Shown: positions 46,390 through 55,102, counted from the first letter of the stretch. The stretch: 64,000 nt of DNA from Flavobacterium sp. ENC (GCF_020991415.1 NZ_JAJMOY010000003.1:1-64000), one strand, 5' to 3'. Made by a program: numbers and translations. Notes: a model not told the origin generated them from the sequence alone.

Positions 46390-46530
46390 TTCTCCTGACA
46401 GGTTTACAAAACCTGTTAGGTATTTTATTAACTTTTATTTTTTGCCACAGATTTCATAGATTCTCACAGATCAAATTAAGCAGATGAATTAAAAAAATCA
46501 TTTTAATCTGTGAAATCTGTGGCATTATTT
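46390..46530. repeat. Two inverted repeats before trpA
   Basis: ACAGGTTTACAAAACCTGT lies at about 46397-46415. Then GCCACAGATTTCA (from 46444) is answered by TGAAATCTGTGGC at about 46512-46524, about 55 bases apart, with further AGATTCTCACAGAT words between. Similar AATCTGTGGC words occur at 9757-9766. Confidence 0.75.
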
Positions 46531-46532
46531 TT

Positions 46533-47270
46533 CTAATTTTTTAAAATTGTACTCGTCCAGTTATCGCCCTGATTTTCTACAATTAAAAGCCCGGAATCCG
46601 AATCGTTCATTTGTGCAACCAGTTCTCCGTTGTTGTTCCAGAAAGCACTTTTTCCGCCTGAAGGATAACCCCAGGATTCACCACTGAAATTAGACATCAG
46701 AACATTCATTTGATGTTTTTGGGCATAACTTTGTAAATCACGATATGCATTTGGAATCCCGTTTGGTGTAAAGAAAATACTGGCGATATAAACCGAAGTT
46801 TCTTTTTTACCGGCATTTTCGGCATGAAGCGGATTGTCTATGTCGGCACAAATAGCAAACGAAATTTTATGATCTTCAATCGTAATCATCGGATTATAAT
46901 CAAAAGAAGGCTGGAAAAATTCATCTTCCCCTTCATGCAAAAATTGTTTGGTATAGATTGAAACCGAATTATCGGGAAAAATAATAAATTCACCGATATA
47001 CAATTCTGATTCATTCTGAATGGGAGCACCCGCGACAATGGTAATATTATAATCGACTGCCAGTTCTTTTAAATGGTCTATCCTGTAATCGTCTTTTGTA
47101 AACGCTAATTCCGCTGCATTTTCTCTTTCGTAACCTGTAATAGACAATTCCGGAAATACAATTAAATTGGCCCCTTTTTCTGCAGCCAGTCCGATCAAAC
47201 GATAATGATCCAATAAATTAGAGGCTATATCTCCACGTTTTGGTTTTGTTTGTGCTGCTGCTAAAATCAT
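46533..47270 (-). CDS. Carbon-nitrogen hydrolase inside the trp operon
   Basis: 245 residues. Triad E41 (VFPELSITGYE), K108 (YTKQFLHEGE) and C141 (FAICADIDN). Starts like its paralogue at 27616-28368 (AQ-KP--GDI-N). Nitrilase-type amide hydrolysis is expected; no link to tryptophan is known. Its position between trpB and trpA makes it co-expressed with Trp synthesis. Confidence 0.92.
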   Translation of the reverse strand: MILAAAQTKPKRGDIASNLLDHYRLIGLAAEKGANLIVFPELSITGYERENAAELAFTKDDYRIDHLKELAVDYNITIVAGAPIQNESELYIGEFIIFPDNSVSIYTKQFLHEGEDEFFQPSFDYNPMITIEDHKISFAICADIDNPLHAENAGKKETSVYIASIFFTPNGIPNAYRDLQSYAQKHQMNVLMSNFSGESWGYPSGGKSAFWNNNGELVAQMNDSDSGLLIVENQGDNWTSTILKN

Positions 47271-47335
47271 TATGATGTATTGTTTTTTATATTTATTGAT
47301 TGAGGTTTCTTAAAGAATCTTTCTTTTTTCGATTT

Positions 47336-47653
47336 TTAACTTTCAATATAAATCCATGCCGTTACGCCAGATTTCAGTTTGATCTGAACTCTTTTGTAGG
47401 CATTAGATTCGAATAAATCTGCTTTTGCCAGATCTTTGCTGGATATCGTATACACAATTCCCTTTATAAAATCGGAAGTATTTTCGCTGGGCATGGCTAC
47501 AAAATAATCTGTCATTCCAAATTCTTCCTCTATTTTTAAATCCTTTAGTTTATAACCTGTCAGCTGGTCCGGTGTTCCGGGCAAAATCTTATTAAAAACC
47601 TGCATCTGAATTTCTTTTGACTGTAATGTTCCATAAGAAAATAGCTGTTCCAT
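47336..47653 (-). CDS. AIG2/gamma-glutamylcyclotransferase-like protein
   Basis: 105 residues. YGTLQSKE after the first strand (substrate loop YGTL) and the catalytic acid in KADLFESNAYKRV. Small enough for the AIG2-like/GGACT branch, which acts on gamma-glutamyl-amine or amino compounds. Located between trpB and the nitrilase gene in the operon. Confidence 0.9.
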   Translation of the reverse strand: MEQLFSYGTLQSKEIQMQVFNKILPGTPDQLTGYKLKDLKIEEEFGMTDYFVAMPSENTSDFIKGIVYTISSKDLAKADLFESNAYKRVQIKLKSGVTAWIYIES

Positions 47654-47680
47654 AAATGTTGTTTTTTGTTGTTACTGGTA

Positions 47681-47767
47681 GGCGTTAGGGGTAGCAGCGG
47701 TATCCTTTTGTTTTTTTCTTTAAAAAATAAAAGATTTAGCGAATAACCCGACCCTTGGGGAACGCCC
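47681..47767 (-). repeat. Structured intergenic element, copy B
   Basis: Minus-strand reading opens GGGCGTTCCCCAAGGGTCGGG and closes GCTACCCCTAACGCC; GGCGTT/AACGCC is the outer stem, CCCAAGGG a small hairpin, and an AT-rich arm in which the complementary sides CTTTTAT and ACAAAAGG pair. Same plan as copy A with compensating changes in the arm. It sits in the gap before the AIG2-like gene. Confidence 0.7.
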
Positions 47768-47782
47768 AAATTACAACTTTTA

Positions 47783-48964
47783 TTATAATTTAAAGTATTC
47801 GATATAATTGTCTAAATCTTTGTCACCGCGACCTGAAAGACTGATTACTACAACATCGGTTGGTTTGAATTTTTTCTGGTCCAGAACGGCAAAGGCATGT
47901 GCACTCTCGATCGCCGGAATAATTCCTTCTAATTTTGTTAATTGTAAACCGGCATTCATCGCTTCGTCATCGGTTACGGAAAAGAACTCGCCACGGCCTG
48001 TTTGTGCCAAATGGGCGTGCATGGGGCCGACTCCCGGATAATCCAGACCCGCAGAAATAGAGTAGGGCTCTGTAATTTGTCCGTCCGGAGTCTGCATCAA
48101 AAGTGTTTTACAACCGTGAATAACCCCTACTTTTCCTAACTTACTCGTTGCAGCACTATGACCACTGTTGACGCCTTTTCCGGCAGCCTCAACAGCAATG
48201 ATACCCACTTCAGGCTCATGTAAAAAATGATAAAAAGTTCCCGCTGCGTTACTTCCGCCACCGATACAGGCAACTACGTAATCAGGGTTTTCGCGCCCTT
48301 CTTTTTCTTTCAGCTGCCATTTTATTTCTTCCGAGATAATACTCTGAAAACGGGTTACCATATCCGGATAAGGATGGGGACCAATAGCAGATCCGATAAT
48401 ATAATGCGTGTCCACCGGATTGTTAATCCAGTCACGGATGGCTTCGTTTGTAGCATCTTTTAAGGTTCTTGAACCCGAAAGCGCCGGACGCACTTCTGCG
48501 CCTAACATTTTCATTCTTGCCACATTCGGAGCCTGGCGTGCAATGTCAATTTCGCCCATGTACACAATGCAATCCAGTCCCATCAAGGCACAAACCGTTG
48601 CTGTTGCCACACCATGCTGGCCTGCACCGGTTTCTGCAATAATTCGTTTTTTGCCCAGACGTTTGGCAACGAGTATTTGCCCGATAGTGTTGTTGACTTT
48701 ATGTGCTCCGGTATGGTTTAAGTCTTCTCTTTTCAGATAGACTTTGGTATTGTATTTTTCAGACAGACGTTTGGCGAAATAAAGCGGACTGGGACGTCCA
48801 ACGTAATCTTTTAGCAATTGGTTAAATTCTGCTTTGAAATCCGGTTCAGCGATAATTTTTAAATATTGCTGGCGTAACTCTTCTACATTCGGATACAGCA
48901 TTTCGGGAATGTAAGCTCCCCCAAATTCGCCGTAGTATCCTTTTTCGTTAACATTATAATTCAT
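47783..48964 (-). CDS. trpB: Tryptophan synthase beta chain
   Basis: 393 residues. PLP lysine in HTGAHKVNN, phosphate-binding GGGSNAAG, and the EDLNHTGAH and GRGDKD blocks. Condenses indole with serine. Preceded by trpF 3 bp upstream and followed by a gap holding structured element B. Confidence 0.98.
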   Translation of the reverse strand: MNYNVNEKGYYGEFGGAYIPEMLYPNVEELRQQYLKIIAEPDFKAEFNQLLKDYVGRPSPLYFAKRLSEKYNTKVYLKREDLNHTGAHKVNNTIGQILVAKRLGKKRIIAETGAGQHGVATATVCALMGLDCIVYMGEIDIARQAPNVARMKMLGAEVRPALSGSRTLKDATNEAIRDWINNPVDTHYIIGSAIGPHPYPDMVTRFQSIISEEIKWQLKEKEGRENPDYVVACIGGGSNAAGTFYHFLHEPEVGIIAVEAAGKGVNSGHSAATSKLGKVGVIHGCKTLLMQTPDGQITEPYSISAGLDYPGVGPMHAHLAQTGRGEFFSVTDDEAMNAGLQLTKLEGIIPAIESAHAFAVLDQKKFKPTDVVVISLSGRGDKDLDNYIEYFKL

Positions 48965-48967
48965 AAT

Positions 48968-49636
48968 TTATTTGTTTTTTATTTCCTGGAGACGGGCACG
49001 TACGGATGCACTGGCGTGTGTTTCTATATAGGCCTCTCTGCACAATTTTATATTTTTTAATCCGGGTTCAATCTCAAATTTACTGTTTATATCAATGGCA
49101 TAAATGGGTAATTTAAGTTTTTTTATCATCGGTATTTCATCAATTCCGATACCGCCGCTTAAGAAAAACGGTTTCTCCGACTTGTATTTTTCTAAAATCG
49201 TCCAGTCGAAAGTGGTTCCGTTTCCGCCGGGTAATTTTCCTTTGGTATCGAATAAAAAATAATCACATAACTTTTCAAAAGGAGTTAAAATGTCGAAATC
49301 AAAATCTTCACCAACGGAAAAAACTTTTATGATTTCGACTTTCGCATCAATTTTGCCATCGATTTTCTTTTTTAATTCCTGACAGAACTCAACGGATTCA
49401 TTTCCGTGCAGCTGAACAGCCTGCAAATGGTATTTGTTGACTTTCGACATGATATAATCGACAGTGGCATCTACAAAAACACCTGTTTTCTTGATTGTTT
49501 TGATCAGTTCCGGAATCGTTCCGTCAAAATAGCGAGCGGATTTTTCGTAGAAAATAAAGCCCATATAATCAGGCAGGACAGCTCCCACTTCGAGAATATT
49601 GTCGGGATATTTCATTCCGCATATTTTTAGTTTCAT
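48968..49636 (-). CDS. trpF: Phosphoribosylanthranilate isomerase
   Basis: 222 residues. KICGMKYPDNI carries the catalytic Cys, and LFDTKGKLPGGNGTTFDW the catalytic Asp and phosphate loop; FFLSGGIG follows. Third step of anthranilate conversion. The last about 12 residues are an extra basic tail. Starts after a repeat-filled gap behind trpC. Confidence 0.97.
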   Translation of the reverse strand: MKLKICGMKYPDNILEVGAVLPDYMGFIFYEKSARYFDGTIPELIKTIKKTGVFVDATVDYIMSKVNKYHLQAVQLHGNESVEFCQELKKKIDGKIDAKVEIIKVFSVGEDFDFDILTPFEKLCDYFLFDTKGKLPGGNGTTFDWTILEKYKSEKPFFLSGGIGIDEIPMIKKLKLPIYAIDINSKFEIEPGLKNIKLCREAYIETHASASVRARLQEIKNK

Positions 49637-49644
49637 TTTTTTTA

Positions 49645-49769
49645 ATGCTTTAAGCTGTAAGCTTTACGCTTTAGGCTAATTATAGTAATGTTGAGAAACG
49701 GCTTTACGCTTTAGGCAGTAGGCTAATTTTAATAATGTTGAAAAAAGCGCAGTGCTTAAAGCCTACAGC
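49645..49769. repeat. Short-word spacer between trpC and trpF
   Basis: Iterated AAGCTGTAAGCTTTACGCTTTAGGC words (49651-49720) answered by the inverted TAAAGCCTACAGCCTACAGC near 49756-49775, and a duplicated TAATAATGTTGA. Could fold as a long imperfect hairpin in the operon mRNA. Confidence 0.7.
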
Positions 49770-50549
49770 CTACAGCTTCCCAATAAATTCCCTTGCGGCT
49801 TTTCCCGCATTATCGGTTTTCATAAAATTTTCCCCGATTAAAAAACCACTATACCCATAAGGTCTTAGTTCAGAAATGGCTTCAACCGATGAAATGCCGC
49901 TTTCGGAGACTTTTACAAATTCATCCGGAATTTTGGAGGCCAGCTGTTTGCTGAAATCCAGGCTTACTTCGAAGGTTTTCAGGTTTCGGTTGTTCACACC
50001 AATCATGTCAAGGGTTGGCATAATCGATTTTTCTAATTCTTCCTGATTGTGAACTTCCAGTAAAACTTCTAAACCTAGCTTTTTGGCGAATCCGGACAAT
50101 GACTTGATTTCTTCGCGGGTTAATACCGCTGCGATCAGTAAAATCAAATCGGCTCCAAAAGCTTTGGCTTCCAGAATCTGGTATTCGTCTACAATAAATT
50201 CTTTTCGCAAAAGCGGAATATTTACGCAAGCTCTTGCTAAAAGTAAATCGTCCAGCGAACCGCCAAAATACTTTCCGTCTGTTAAAACAGAAATTCCGCA
50301 GGCACCTGCACTTTCATATCCTTTCACCACTTCTTCCACTGTAAAATTATGATTGATTACTGATTTTGAAGGCGAACGGCGTTTGTGCTCTGCAATAATC
50401 CCGGTTGTACTTTGTCTTAATTTTTGACTTAAGGAGATCGTCTCTCTTTCAAAAAATACCGAATTTTCCAATTGTGAAACCGGAATGATAGATTTTTTAA
50501 GGACAACTTCCCGTTGTTTATCGAAGATAATTTTATCTAAAATATTCAT
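49770..50549 (-). CDS. trpC: Indole-3-glycerol-phosphate synthase
   Basis: 259 residues, TIM barrel. AEHKRRSPSKS (catalytic Lys), LLRKEFIVDEYQILEA (Lys and Glu), GVNNRNLKTFEV and ESGISS are the family blocks. Closes the indole ring. Monofunctional here, with trpF as a separate downstream gene. Confidence 0.98.
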   Translation of the reverse strand: MNILDKIIFDKQREVVLKKSIIPVSQLENSVFFERETISLSQKLRQSTTGIIAEHKRRSPSKSVINHNFTVEEVVKGYESAGACGISVLTDGKYFGGSLDDLLLARACVNIPLLRKEFIVDEYQILEAKAFGADLILLIAAVLTREEIKSLSGFAKKLGLEVLLEVHNQEELEKSIMPTLDMIGVNNRNLKTFEVSLDFSKQLASKIPDEFVKVSESGISSVEAISELRPYGYSGFLIGENFMKTDNAGKAAREFIGKL

Positions 50550-50561
50550 GGTTTATTTTTT

Positions 50562-50614
50562 GTTTCAGGTTTCAGGTTTCACGTTCCAACAATCTGAAAC
50601 CTGAAACCTGAAAC
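50562..50614. repeat. Perfect 20-bp hairpin between trpD and trpC
   Basis: Arms GTTTCAGGTTTCAGGTTTCA and its complement (50562-50581, 50595-50614) with the 13-base loop CGTTCCAACAATC. A sister hairpin with nearly the same loop lies before trpG at 52794-52850. No U-run follows, so it is not a terminator; it may shape mRNA stability. Confidence 0.9.
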
Positions 50615-50621
50615 TATTTTT

Positions 50622-51614
50622 TTACTTGCTTAATTCTTTCAGTTTGTTCAATACTTTTAATCCTTTTCCGGAGAATAAACTTTCTTTCGCCTGTTTAAAA
50701 CCTTCCTGTGGAGAGCATTTTGTTACCGTTGCAATCGCCATTGCAGCATTTGCACAAACCACATTATTTTGGGCTTCGCTTCCTTTTCCGGAAATGATAC
50801 TGGTAAACATTTCTGCTGATTCTTCGATTGTTCTTCCGCCTTCGATTTCGCTTTGTGCTAAAAGGCGAACACCAAAATCATCCGGTTTTATCATGCCTTC
50901 CATAATGCTCGTGATAATTTTTGTCGGACCGGTTAGCGAAATTTCATCATAACCGTCAAGCGAATGCAGGATGGTAAAATTGACATCGGTATTCTGGTAT
51001 AAATAAGCATACATTCTGGCTAACTCTAAATTGAAAACACCTACCAACTGATTTTTAGGAAACGACGGATTTACCATTGGCCCTAACATATTGAAGAATG
51101 TTTTTACAGCCAGTTCTTTTCTGATCGGCCCCACATTTTTCATTGCCGGGTGAAATAATGGTGCATGCAAAACGCAAATTCCGGCCAGATCGATACATTT
51201 TTCCAGAAAGTCCGGGTCATTGCTGAACTTGATGCCCATTTTTTCCATGACATTACTGGATCCGGAAATAGACGAAACTCCGTAATTCCCGTGTTTTGCC
51301 ACTTTTATTCCGGCTCCCGCAGCGATAAAGGAAGCTAGAGTCGAAATGTTGAACGTATCTTTTCCGTCACCACCCGTTCCGCATAAATCGATCGTATTAT
51401 AAGCCGATAAGTCAACACGAACGCATAATTCCAACAGTGCTTCCCGAAAACCGGAAAGTTCGTCTATCGTGATACTGCGCATCATAAATACGGTTAAAAA
51501 AGCCGAAATCTGACTCGGATTATAAGCTCCGCTTGAGATATTAATCAGTACGTTTTTTGCTTCTTCTTTGGTAAGCACTTCGTGGTTGATTAATTTATTT
51601 AATATATTTTTCAT
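50622..51614 (-). CDS. trpD: Anthranilate phosphoribosyltransferase
   Basis: 330 residues. PRPP-binding GTGGDGKDTFNIST and KHGNYGVSS, HPAMKNVGPIRKEL with the anthranilate site. Separate from TrpG, unlike the enteric fusion. Confidence 0.98.
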   Translation of the reverse strand: MKNILNKLINHEVLTKEEAKNVLINISSGAYNPSQISAFLTVFMMRSITIDELSGFREALLELCVRVDLSAYNTIDLCGTGGDGKDTFNISTLASFIAAGAGIKVAKHGNYGVSSISGSSNVMEKMGIKFSNDPDFLEKCIDLAGICVLHAPLFHPAMKNVGPIRKELAVKTFFNMLGPMVNPSFPKNQLVGVFNLELARMYAYLYQNTDVNFTILHSLDGYDEISLTGPTKIITSIMEGMIKPDDFGVRLLAQSEIEGGRTIEESAEMFTSIISGKGSEAQNNVVCANAAMAIATVTKCSPQEGFKQAKESLFSGKGLKVLNKLKELSK

Positions 51615-51682
51615 TTTTTTGAGGTTCTAAGTTTTCTGCTAAGACTGTAAACTGAGACTGAGACTGAGACTATCTGCTTTTT

Positions 51683-52090
51683 TCAATGTTCATTTCCCTG
51701 ATAAATCCACATGGGTTCTGTTTTTCCTGCACGCTCAAATCCGTTCTTTTTGTAAAAGTCAACAGCTCTTCCGTCTGCGGTTAACATTTGCATGTGAAAG
51801 TGACTGTATTTCTCCTGCATTTTATCCATAATCAGTTTCCCGATTCCTTTTCCATGATATTCGGGGAGCACCAATAAATGTGGATAATAAACTGTTAAAT
51901 ATCCATCAGAAATCGCATTGCCAAGCCCAACCAGTTTTTCCCCTTCCCAGGCGGTTATTAACGTTTCGGAATTCAAAAGAGCGTTATACAATTCGTTAGG
52001 TTTATTGGCCGAACTCCATTCGTTTTCTTTGTAGAGTACTAATATGTCTTCGAGATTAATTTCTCTGGTTTCTAAAATTTCTATGTTCAT
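51683..52090 (-). CDS. GNAT N-acetyltransferase inside the trp operon
   Basis: 135 residues. Motif A VLPEYHGKGIGKLIMDKM (acetyl-CoA pyrophosphate loop) followed by LTADGRAVDFYKKNGFERAG. Acceptor unknown. Placed between trpG and trpD with word-repeat gaps on both sides. Confidence 0.92.
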   Translation of the reverse strand: MNIEILETREINLEDILVLYKENEWSSANKPNELYNALLNSETLITAWEGEKLVGLGNAISDGYLTVYYPHLLVLPEYHGKGIGKLIMDKMQEKYSHFHMQMLTADGRAVDFYKKNGFERAGKTEPMWIYQGNEH

Positions 52091-52097
52091 TTTTTTT

Positions 52098-52205
52098 GAG
52101 GTTCTAAGTTGCTGAGAGGCTAAGGTTCTAAGTTTTTAAACTGTCTGATCCCAATAGCGGTCGGAAAGACTAAATACTGAGACTGTAAACTGAGACTGTA
52201 ACTGT
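52098..52205. repeat. Short-word spacer, GAGACTGTAAACTGAGACTG type
   Basis: Runs of AGACTGTAAACTGAGACTG (52180-52200) and GAGGTTCTAAGTTGCTGAGAGGC (from 52098). The matching spacer after the GNAT gene at 51620-51672 uses the same words (AAACTGAGACTGAGACTGAGAC). Confidence 0.75.
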
Positions 52206-52207
52206 CA

Positions 52208-52774
52208 CTAACTCTTTACCCAATTCTCTAAAATCCTTTTTCCATTAGGTGTTAAAACGCTTTCCGGGTGAAACTGAACGCCTCGTACGTCAAAAGTTTT
52301 GTGTCTTAGCGACATAATTTGGCCGTTTTCATCGATTGAAGTTGCTTCAAGAACTTCAGGCAAATTGGCATCAACTACCCAGGAGTGGTAACGTCCTACT
52401 TCAAATTCATTTCCTAAACCTTCAAACAGGATTTCATCGGAGACTACTGTTTTGACGTTGGTGGCAACGCCGTGATAGACTTTATCAAGGTTCGAAAGTG
52501 TCCCTCCAAAAACTTCTCCGATTGCCTGTTGTCCCAGACAAACGCCTAAAATACTTTTTGTCGGAGCGTATTTCTGAATTACTGCTTTTAATAAGCCCGC
52601 TTCATCCGGAATTCCCGGTCCGGGCGAAAGCAATATTTTATCGAAAGAAGCAATTTCGTCGATGTCAAACTCATCGTTTCGGTAAACGGTAACTTCGCAA
52701 TTTAAATCTTCTAAATAGTGCACTAAGTTGTAAGTGAAACTATCGTAATTGTCTATAACTAATATTTTTTTCAT
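52208..52774 (-). CDS. trpG: Anthranilate synthase glutaminase subunit
   Basis: 188 residues, class I glutamine amidotransferase. Nucleophile in GVCLGQQAIGE, oxyanion region LSPGPGIP, and the His-Glu pair in FHPESVLT. Supplies ammonia to TrpE. TrpE-TrpG are usually adjacent, but here a lipoprotein gene separates them. Confidence 0.97.
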   Translation of the reverse strand: MKKILVIDNYDSFTYNLVHYLEDLNCEVTVYRNDEFDIDEIASFDKILLSPGPGIPDEAGLLKAVIQKYAPTKSILGVCLGQQAIGEVFGGTLSNLDKVYHGVATNVKTVVSDEILFEGLGNEFEVGRYHSWVVDANLPEVLEATSIDENGQIMSLRHKTFDVRGVQFHPESVLTPNGKRILENWVKS

Positions 52775-52793
52775 CTTTATTTTTTTGTTTCAG

Positions 52794-52850
52794 GTTTCAG
52801 GTTTTCTTTGTTTCACGTTCCAATAACCTGAAACAAAGAAAACCTGAAAC
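52794..52850. repeat. Perfect 22-bp hairpin before trpG
   Basis: Arms 52794-52815 and 52829-52850, GTTTCAGGTTTTCTTTGTTTCA and its complement, with loop CGTTCCAATAACC. Same design as the hairpin at 50562-50614. Confidence 0.9.
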
Positions 52851-52857
52851 TAAATTT

Positions 52858-53301
52858 TTATTTTTCTCTAACGTACTTCTCGACAATAATGCGGTCAACG
52901 CCTAGTTTTTCCACTTTTTCTATTCCTTTTTGAATCAGCGTGTCATTTTTAACCTTTACTACAAATTCGAACTTGTTGTTTTCCCATTGACGGTTATTAA
53001 AATATTCGAGATTTTCGGTATAAATACTGTCTTTCAACGTATATTTTCCGCCTCCGCCAAAAAATACCGCGGCTGTGGAATCTTTGCCGTTATGTAAATC
53101 ATGATTGAAAAAAGCAAAGTGCGAATCGTTTATAATTTTAATCATTTTTGTTTTGGAATTGAAAGTCGAAAAAGTCGAATCTTTCTCTGTGGTTTCTGCC
53201 GATATCAAACGCCAGGTTCCTTCAATAGGATTTGGCTTTTTGTCTGAAGTACAAGCCGAAATAGTGAGTATTAAAATTAAAAGTGATAGTGCTTTTTTCA
53301 T
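52858..53301 (-). CDS. Small lipocalin-like lipoprotein inside the trp operon
   Basis: 147 residues; lipoprotein signal MKKALSLLILILTISAC. The mature start NPIEGTWRLISAET is typical of lipocalin-like/DUF4488-type barrels. Function unknown; no link to tryptophan known. Confidence 0.85.
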   Translation of the reverse strand: MKKALSLLILILTISACTSDKKPNPIEGTWRLISAETTEKDSTFSTFNSKTKMIKIINDSHFAFFNHDLHNGKDSTAAVFFGGGGKYTLKDSIYTENLEYFNNRQWENNKFEFVVKVKNDTLIQKGIEKVEKLGVDRIIVEKYVREK

Positions 53302-53404
53302 GGTTTTTATGGTTGGTTTGTTTTTGTTTCAGGTTTCAGGTTTCAGGTTGCGACTGCGACTGTGACTGTGACTGCAATTGCGACTAATCAGGAGCTACTG
53401 AACA

Positions 53405-54805
53405 CTAAATCTTCTCGGCCATTTCTAACGCGGTATGCAACGCTCGTAGCTTATTATAAACTTCCTGCATCTCGCTTTCCTCATCTGAACTGGCGACAAT
53501 TCCGGCGCCGGCCTGACAATGCAACTGGTGGTTTTTGCTAAGGAAAGTCCGAATCATGATCGCGTGATTAAAATTGCCTTCAAAATCCATGAAACCGATA
53601 GCACCGCCGTAGAAATTACGGTTGGTTTTTTCGTAATCTTCGATTAATTGCATCGCTCTGTGTTTCGGTGCTCCGCTTAAAGTACCTGCCGGAAAAGTAT
53701 CAGCAACAACCTGCATGGTAGTCGCTTTTTCATGCAAATGACCTGTCACTTTTGAAACTAAGTGAATGACATGCGAAAAAAACTGAACTTCTCTGTATTT
53801 CTCCACGTTTACATCGTGACCGTTTCGGCTTAAATCATTTCGGGCCAAATCGACTAACATCACATGTTCACTGTTTTCTTTTTTATCTTCCGAAAGTTCT
53901 TTGGCTAAAAGTGCATCGCGTTCGTCATTTCCGGTTCTTTTGAATGTTCCGGCAATCGGATGAATTTCAGCTTTTCTGTTTTTTACAATAATCTGAGCTT
54001 CGGGAGAAGAACCGAATATTTTGAAATCTCCGTAATCAAAAAAGAATAAATAGGGAGAAGGGTTAATGCTTCTTAAAGCCCTGTATACATTAAATTCGTC
54101 ACCTTTAAAACCTTGTGTAAAACGACGTGATAAAACCAATTGGAAAACATCGCCACGGAAACAGTGTTTCTTGGCCAATGCCACGTTATGTTTGAATTCA
54201 TCATCCGTCAGATTCGAAAATCCTTCGCCTTCTTTAGTGAATTTATAAGAGGCGATATTTCTGGACTGCAGCAATTGTTCGATCTCCGAAATATTGTTTG
54301 TTCCATCTACGCTGTGGCAGAAGATATAGGCTTCATTTTTGAAGTGATTAATCGCAATAATGTTTTGATAAACGGCATAAAAAACATCTGGAATTGAAGT
54401 AGTGTTGTCTTTTTTGGCAATGCTTACTTTTTCGAAATAACGAACAGCATCGTAGGAGATGTATCCGAATAAACCATTGTTGATGAATTTAAAATCATTT
54501 TTCTCCGATTTAAACTGGCTTGAAAATTCCTGAATTACCTCCGGAATATTGGTTGAAGCCGCAATTGAAATGGTTTCTGTTGTTCCGTCAGGAAATGTTT
54601 TTGAGATTATTTCATTCTCAATTTTAATCGTAGCAATCGGATTACAGCAGATGTAAGAGAAACTGTTGTCATTTCCGTGATAATCACTGCTTTCCAGTAA
54701 TAAACTATTGGGAAACTTATCCCTGATTTTAAAATAGATACTTACCGGCGTAATTGTGTCTGCCAGAATTTGTTTGTAGTGTGTGTTGAGTATAAAAGGC
54801 TTCAA
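53405..54805 (-). CDS. trpE: Anthranilate synthase component I
   Basis: 466 residues, chorismate-utilising enzyme. N-terminal LLESSDYHGN contains the LLES of the Trp feedback site; the C-terminal part has PVPAG-like PAGTLSGAPKHRAM, KIFGSSPEA, HPIAGTFKR and QAGAGIVASSDEESE. First structural gene after the leader and attenuator. Confidence 0.97.
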   Translation of the reverse strand: MKPFILNTHYKQILADTITPVSIYFKIRDKFPNSLLLESSDYHGNDNSFSYICCNPIATIKIENEIISKTFPDGTTETISIAASTNIPEVIQEFSSQFKSEKNDFKFINNGLFGYISYDAVRYFEKVSIAKKDNTTSIPDVFYAVYQNIIAINHFKNEAYIFCHSVDGTNNISEIEQLLQSRNIASYKFTKEGEGFSNLTDDEFKHNVALAKKHCFRGDVFQLVLSRRFTQGFKGDEFNVYRALRSINPSPYLFFFDYGDFKIFGSSPEAQIIVKNRKAEIHPIAGTFKRTGNDERDALLAKELSEDKKENSEHVMLVDLARNDLSRNGHDVNVEKYREVQFFSHVIHLVSKVTGHLHEKATTMQVVADTFPAGTLSGAPKHRAMQLIEDYEKTNRNFYGGAIGFMDFEGNFNHAIMIRTFLSKNHQLHCQAGAGIVASSDEESEMQEVYNKLRALHTALEMAEKI

Positions 54806-54856
54806 TGTATTTCGTTTTTTATAGTTTAATATTTTTCATTTCGATTGTGACCAAAA

Positions 54857-54886
54857 AAAAAGGCTTGTCGTGATGACAAGCCTTTT
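54857..54886 (-). terminator. trp attenuator terminator
   Basis: AAAAGGCTTGTC, loop ATCAC, GACAAGCC and a run of ten Ts on the minus strand, between the leader peptide and trpE. The leader's ACAAAGC, 13 bases after the leader stop, can pair with GCTTGT of the terminator's first arm with one bulge, a plausible antiterminator. Confidence 0.92.
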
Positions 54887-54922
54887 ATATTTATAGTTTT
54901 ACAGTACCATAGGAAGCTTTGT

Positions 54923-54979
54923 TCACGACGTTTGACGTAAATTCTTCCACCACCAAGTATTGTTTAAAATTGTTCTCAT
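54923..54979 (-). CDS. trpL: trp operon leader peptide with three tandem Trp codons
   Basis: 18-residue peptide MRTILNNTWWWKNLRQTS; the three TGG codons occupy 54955-54947. It starts about 14 bases after the predicted transcription start, has an A-rich upstream sequence (AAAAAAAGAA) and ends 36 bases before the terminator stem. This is the classical design by which a ribosome stalled on Trp codons for lack of charged tRNA(Trp) favours antitermination. It is consistent with the published Bacteroid-trp leader motif. Confidence 0.9.
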   Translation of the reverse strand: MRTILNNTWWWKNLRQTS

Positions 54980-54996
54980 TTCTTTTTTTGTTGTGA

Positions 54997-55004
54997 CAAA
55001 GATA
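54997..55004 (-). promoter_or_regulatory. -7 box TATCTTTG of the trp operon
   Basis: Perfect TAnnTTTG on the minus strand, 18 bases before the leader-peptide ATG, so the whole operon is probably read from here. Confidence 0.75.
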
Positions 55005-55102
55005 TAAATGTAATTTGGATTAAAACACATAAAATCTTAAAAAAATCTTTTCTAAATTTAGAAATTTGTTAAATTCTAAAGGAGTAAAGGCCTTTTAAGT
55101 GC

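Noticed and set aside
47560..47769. 69-codon frame overlapping the AIG2-like gene
   Set aside because: Runs out of structured element B in a different frame from the clear AIG2-like gene; no independent signal.
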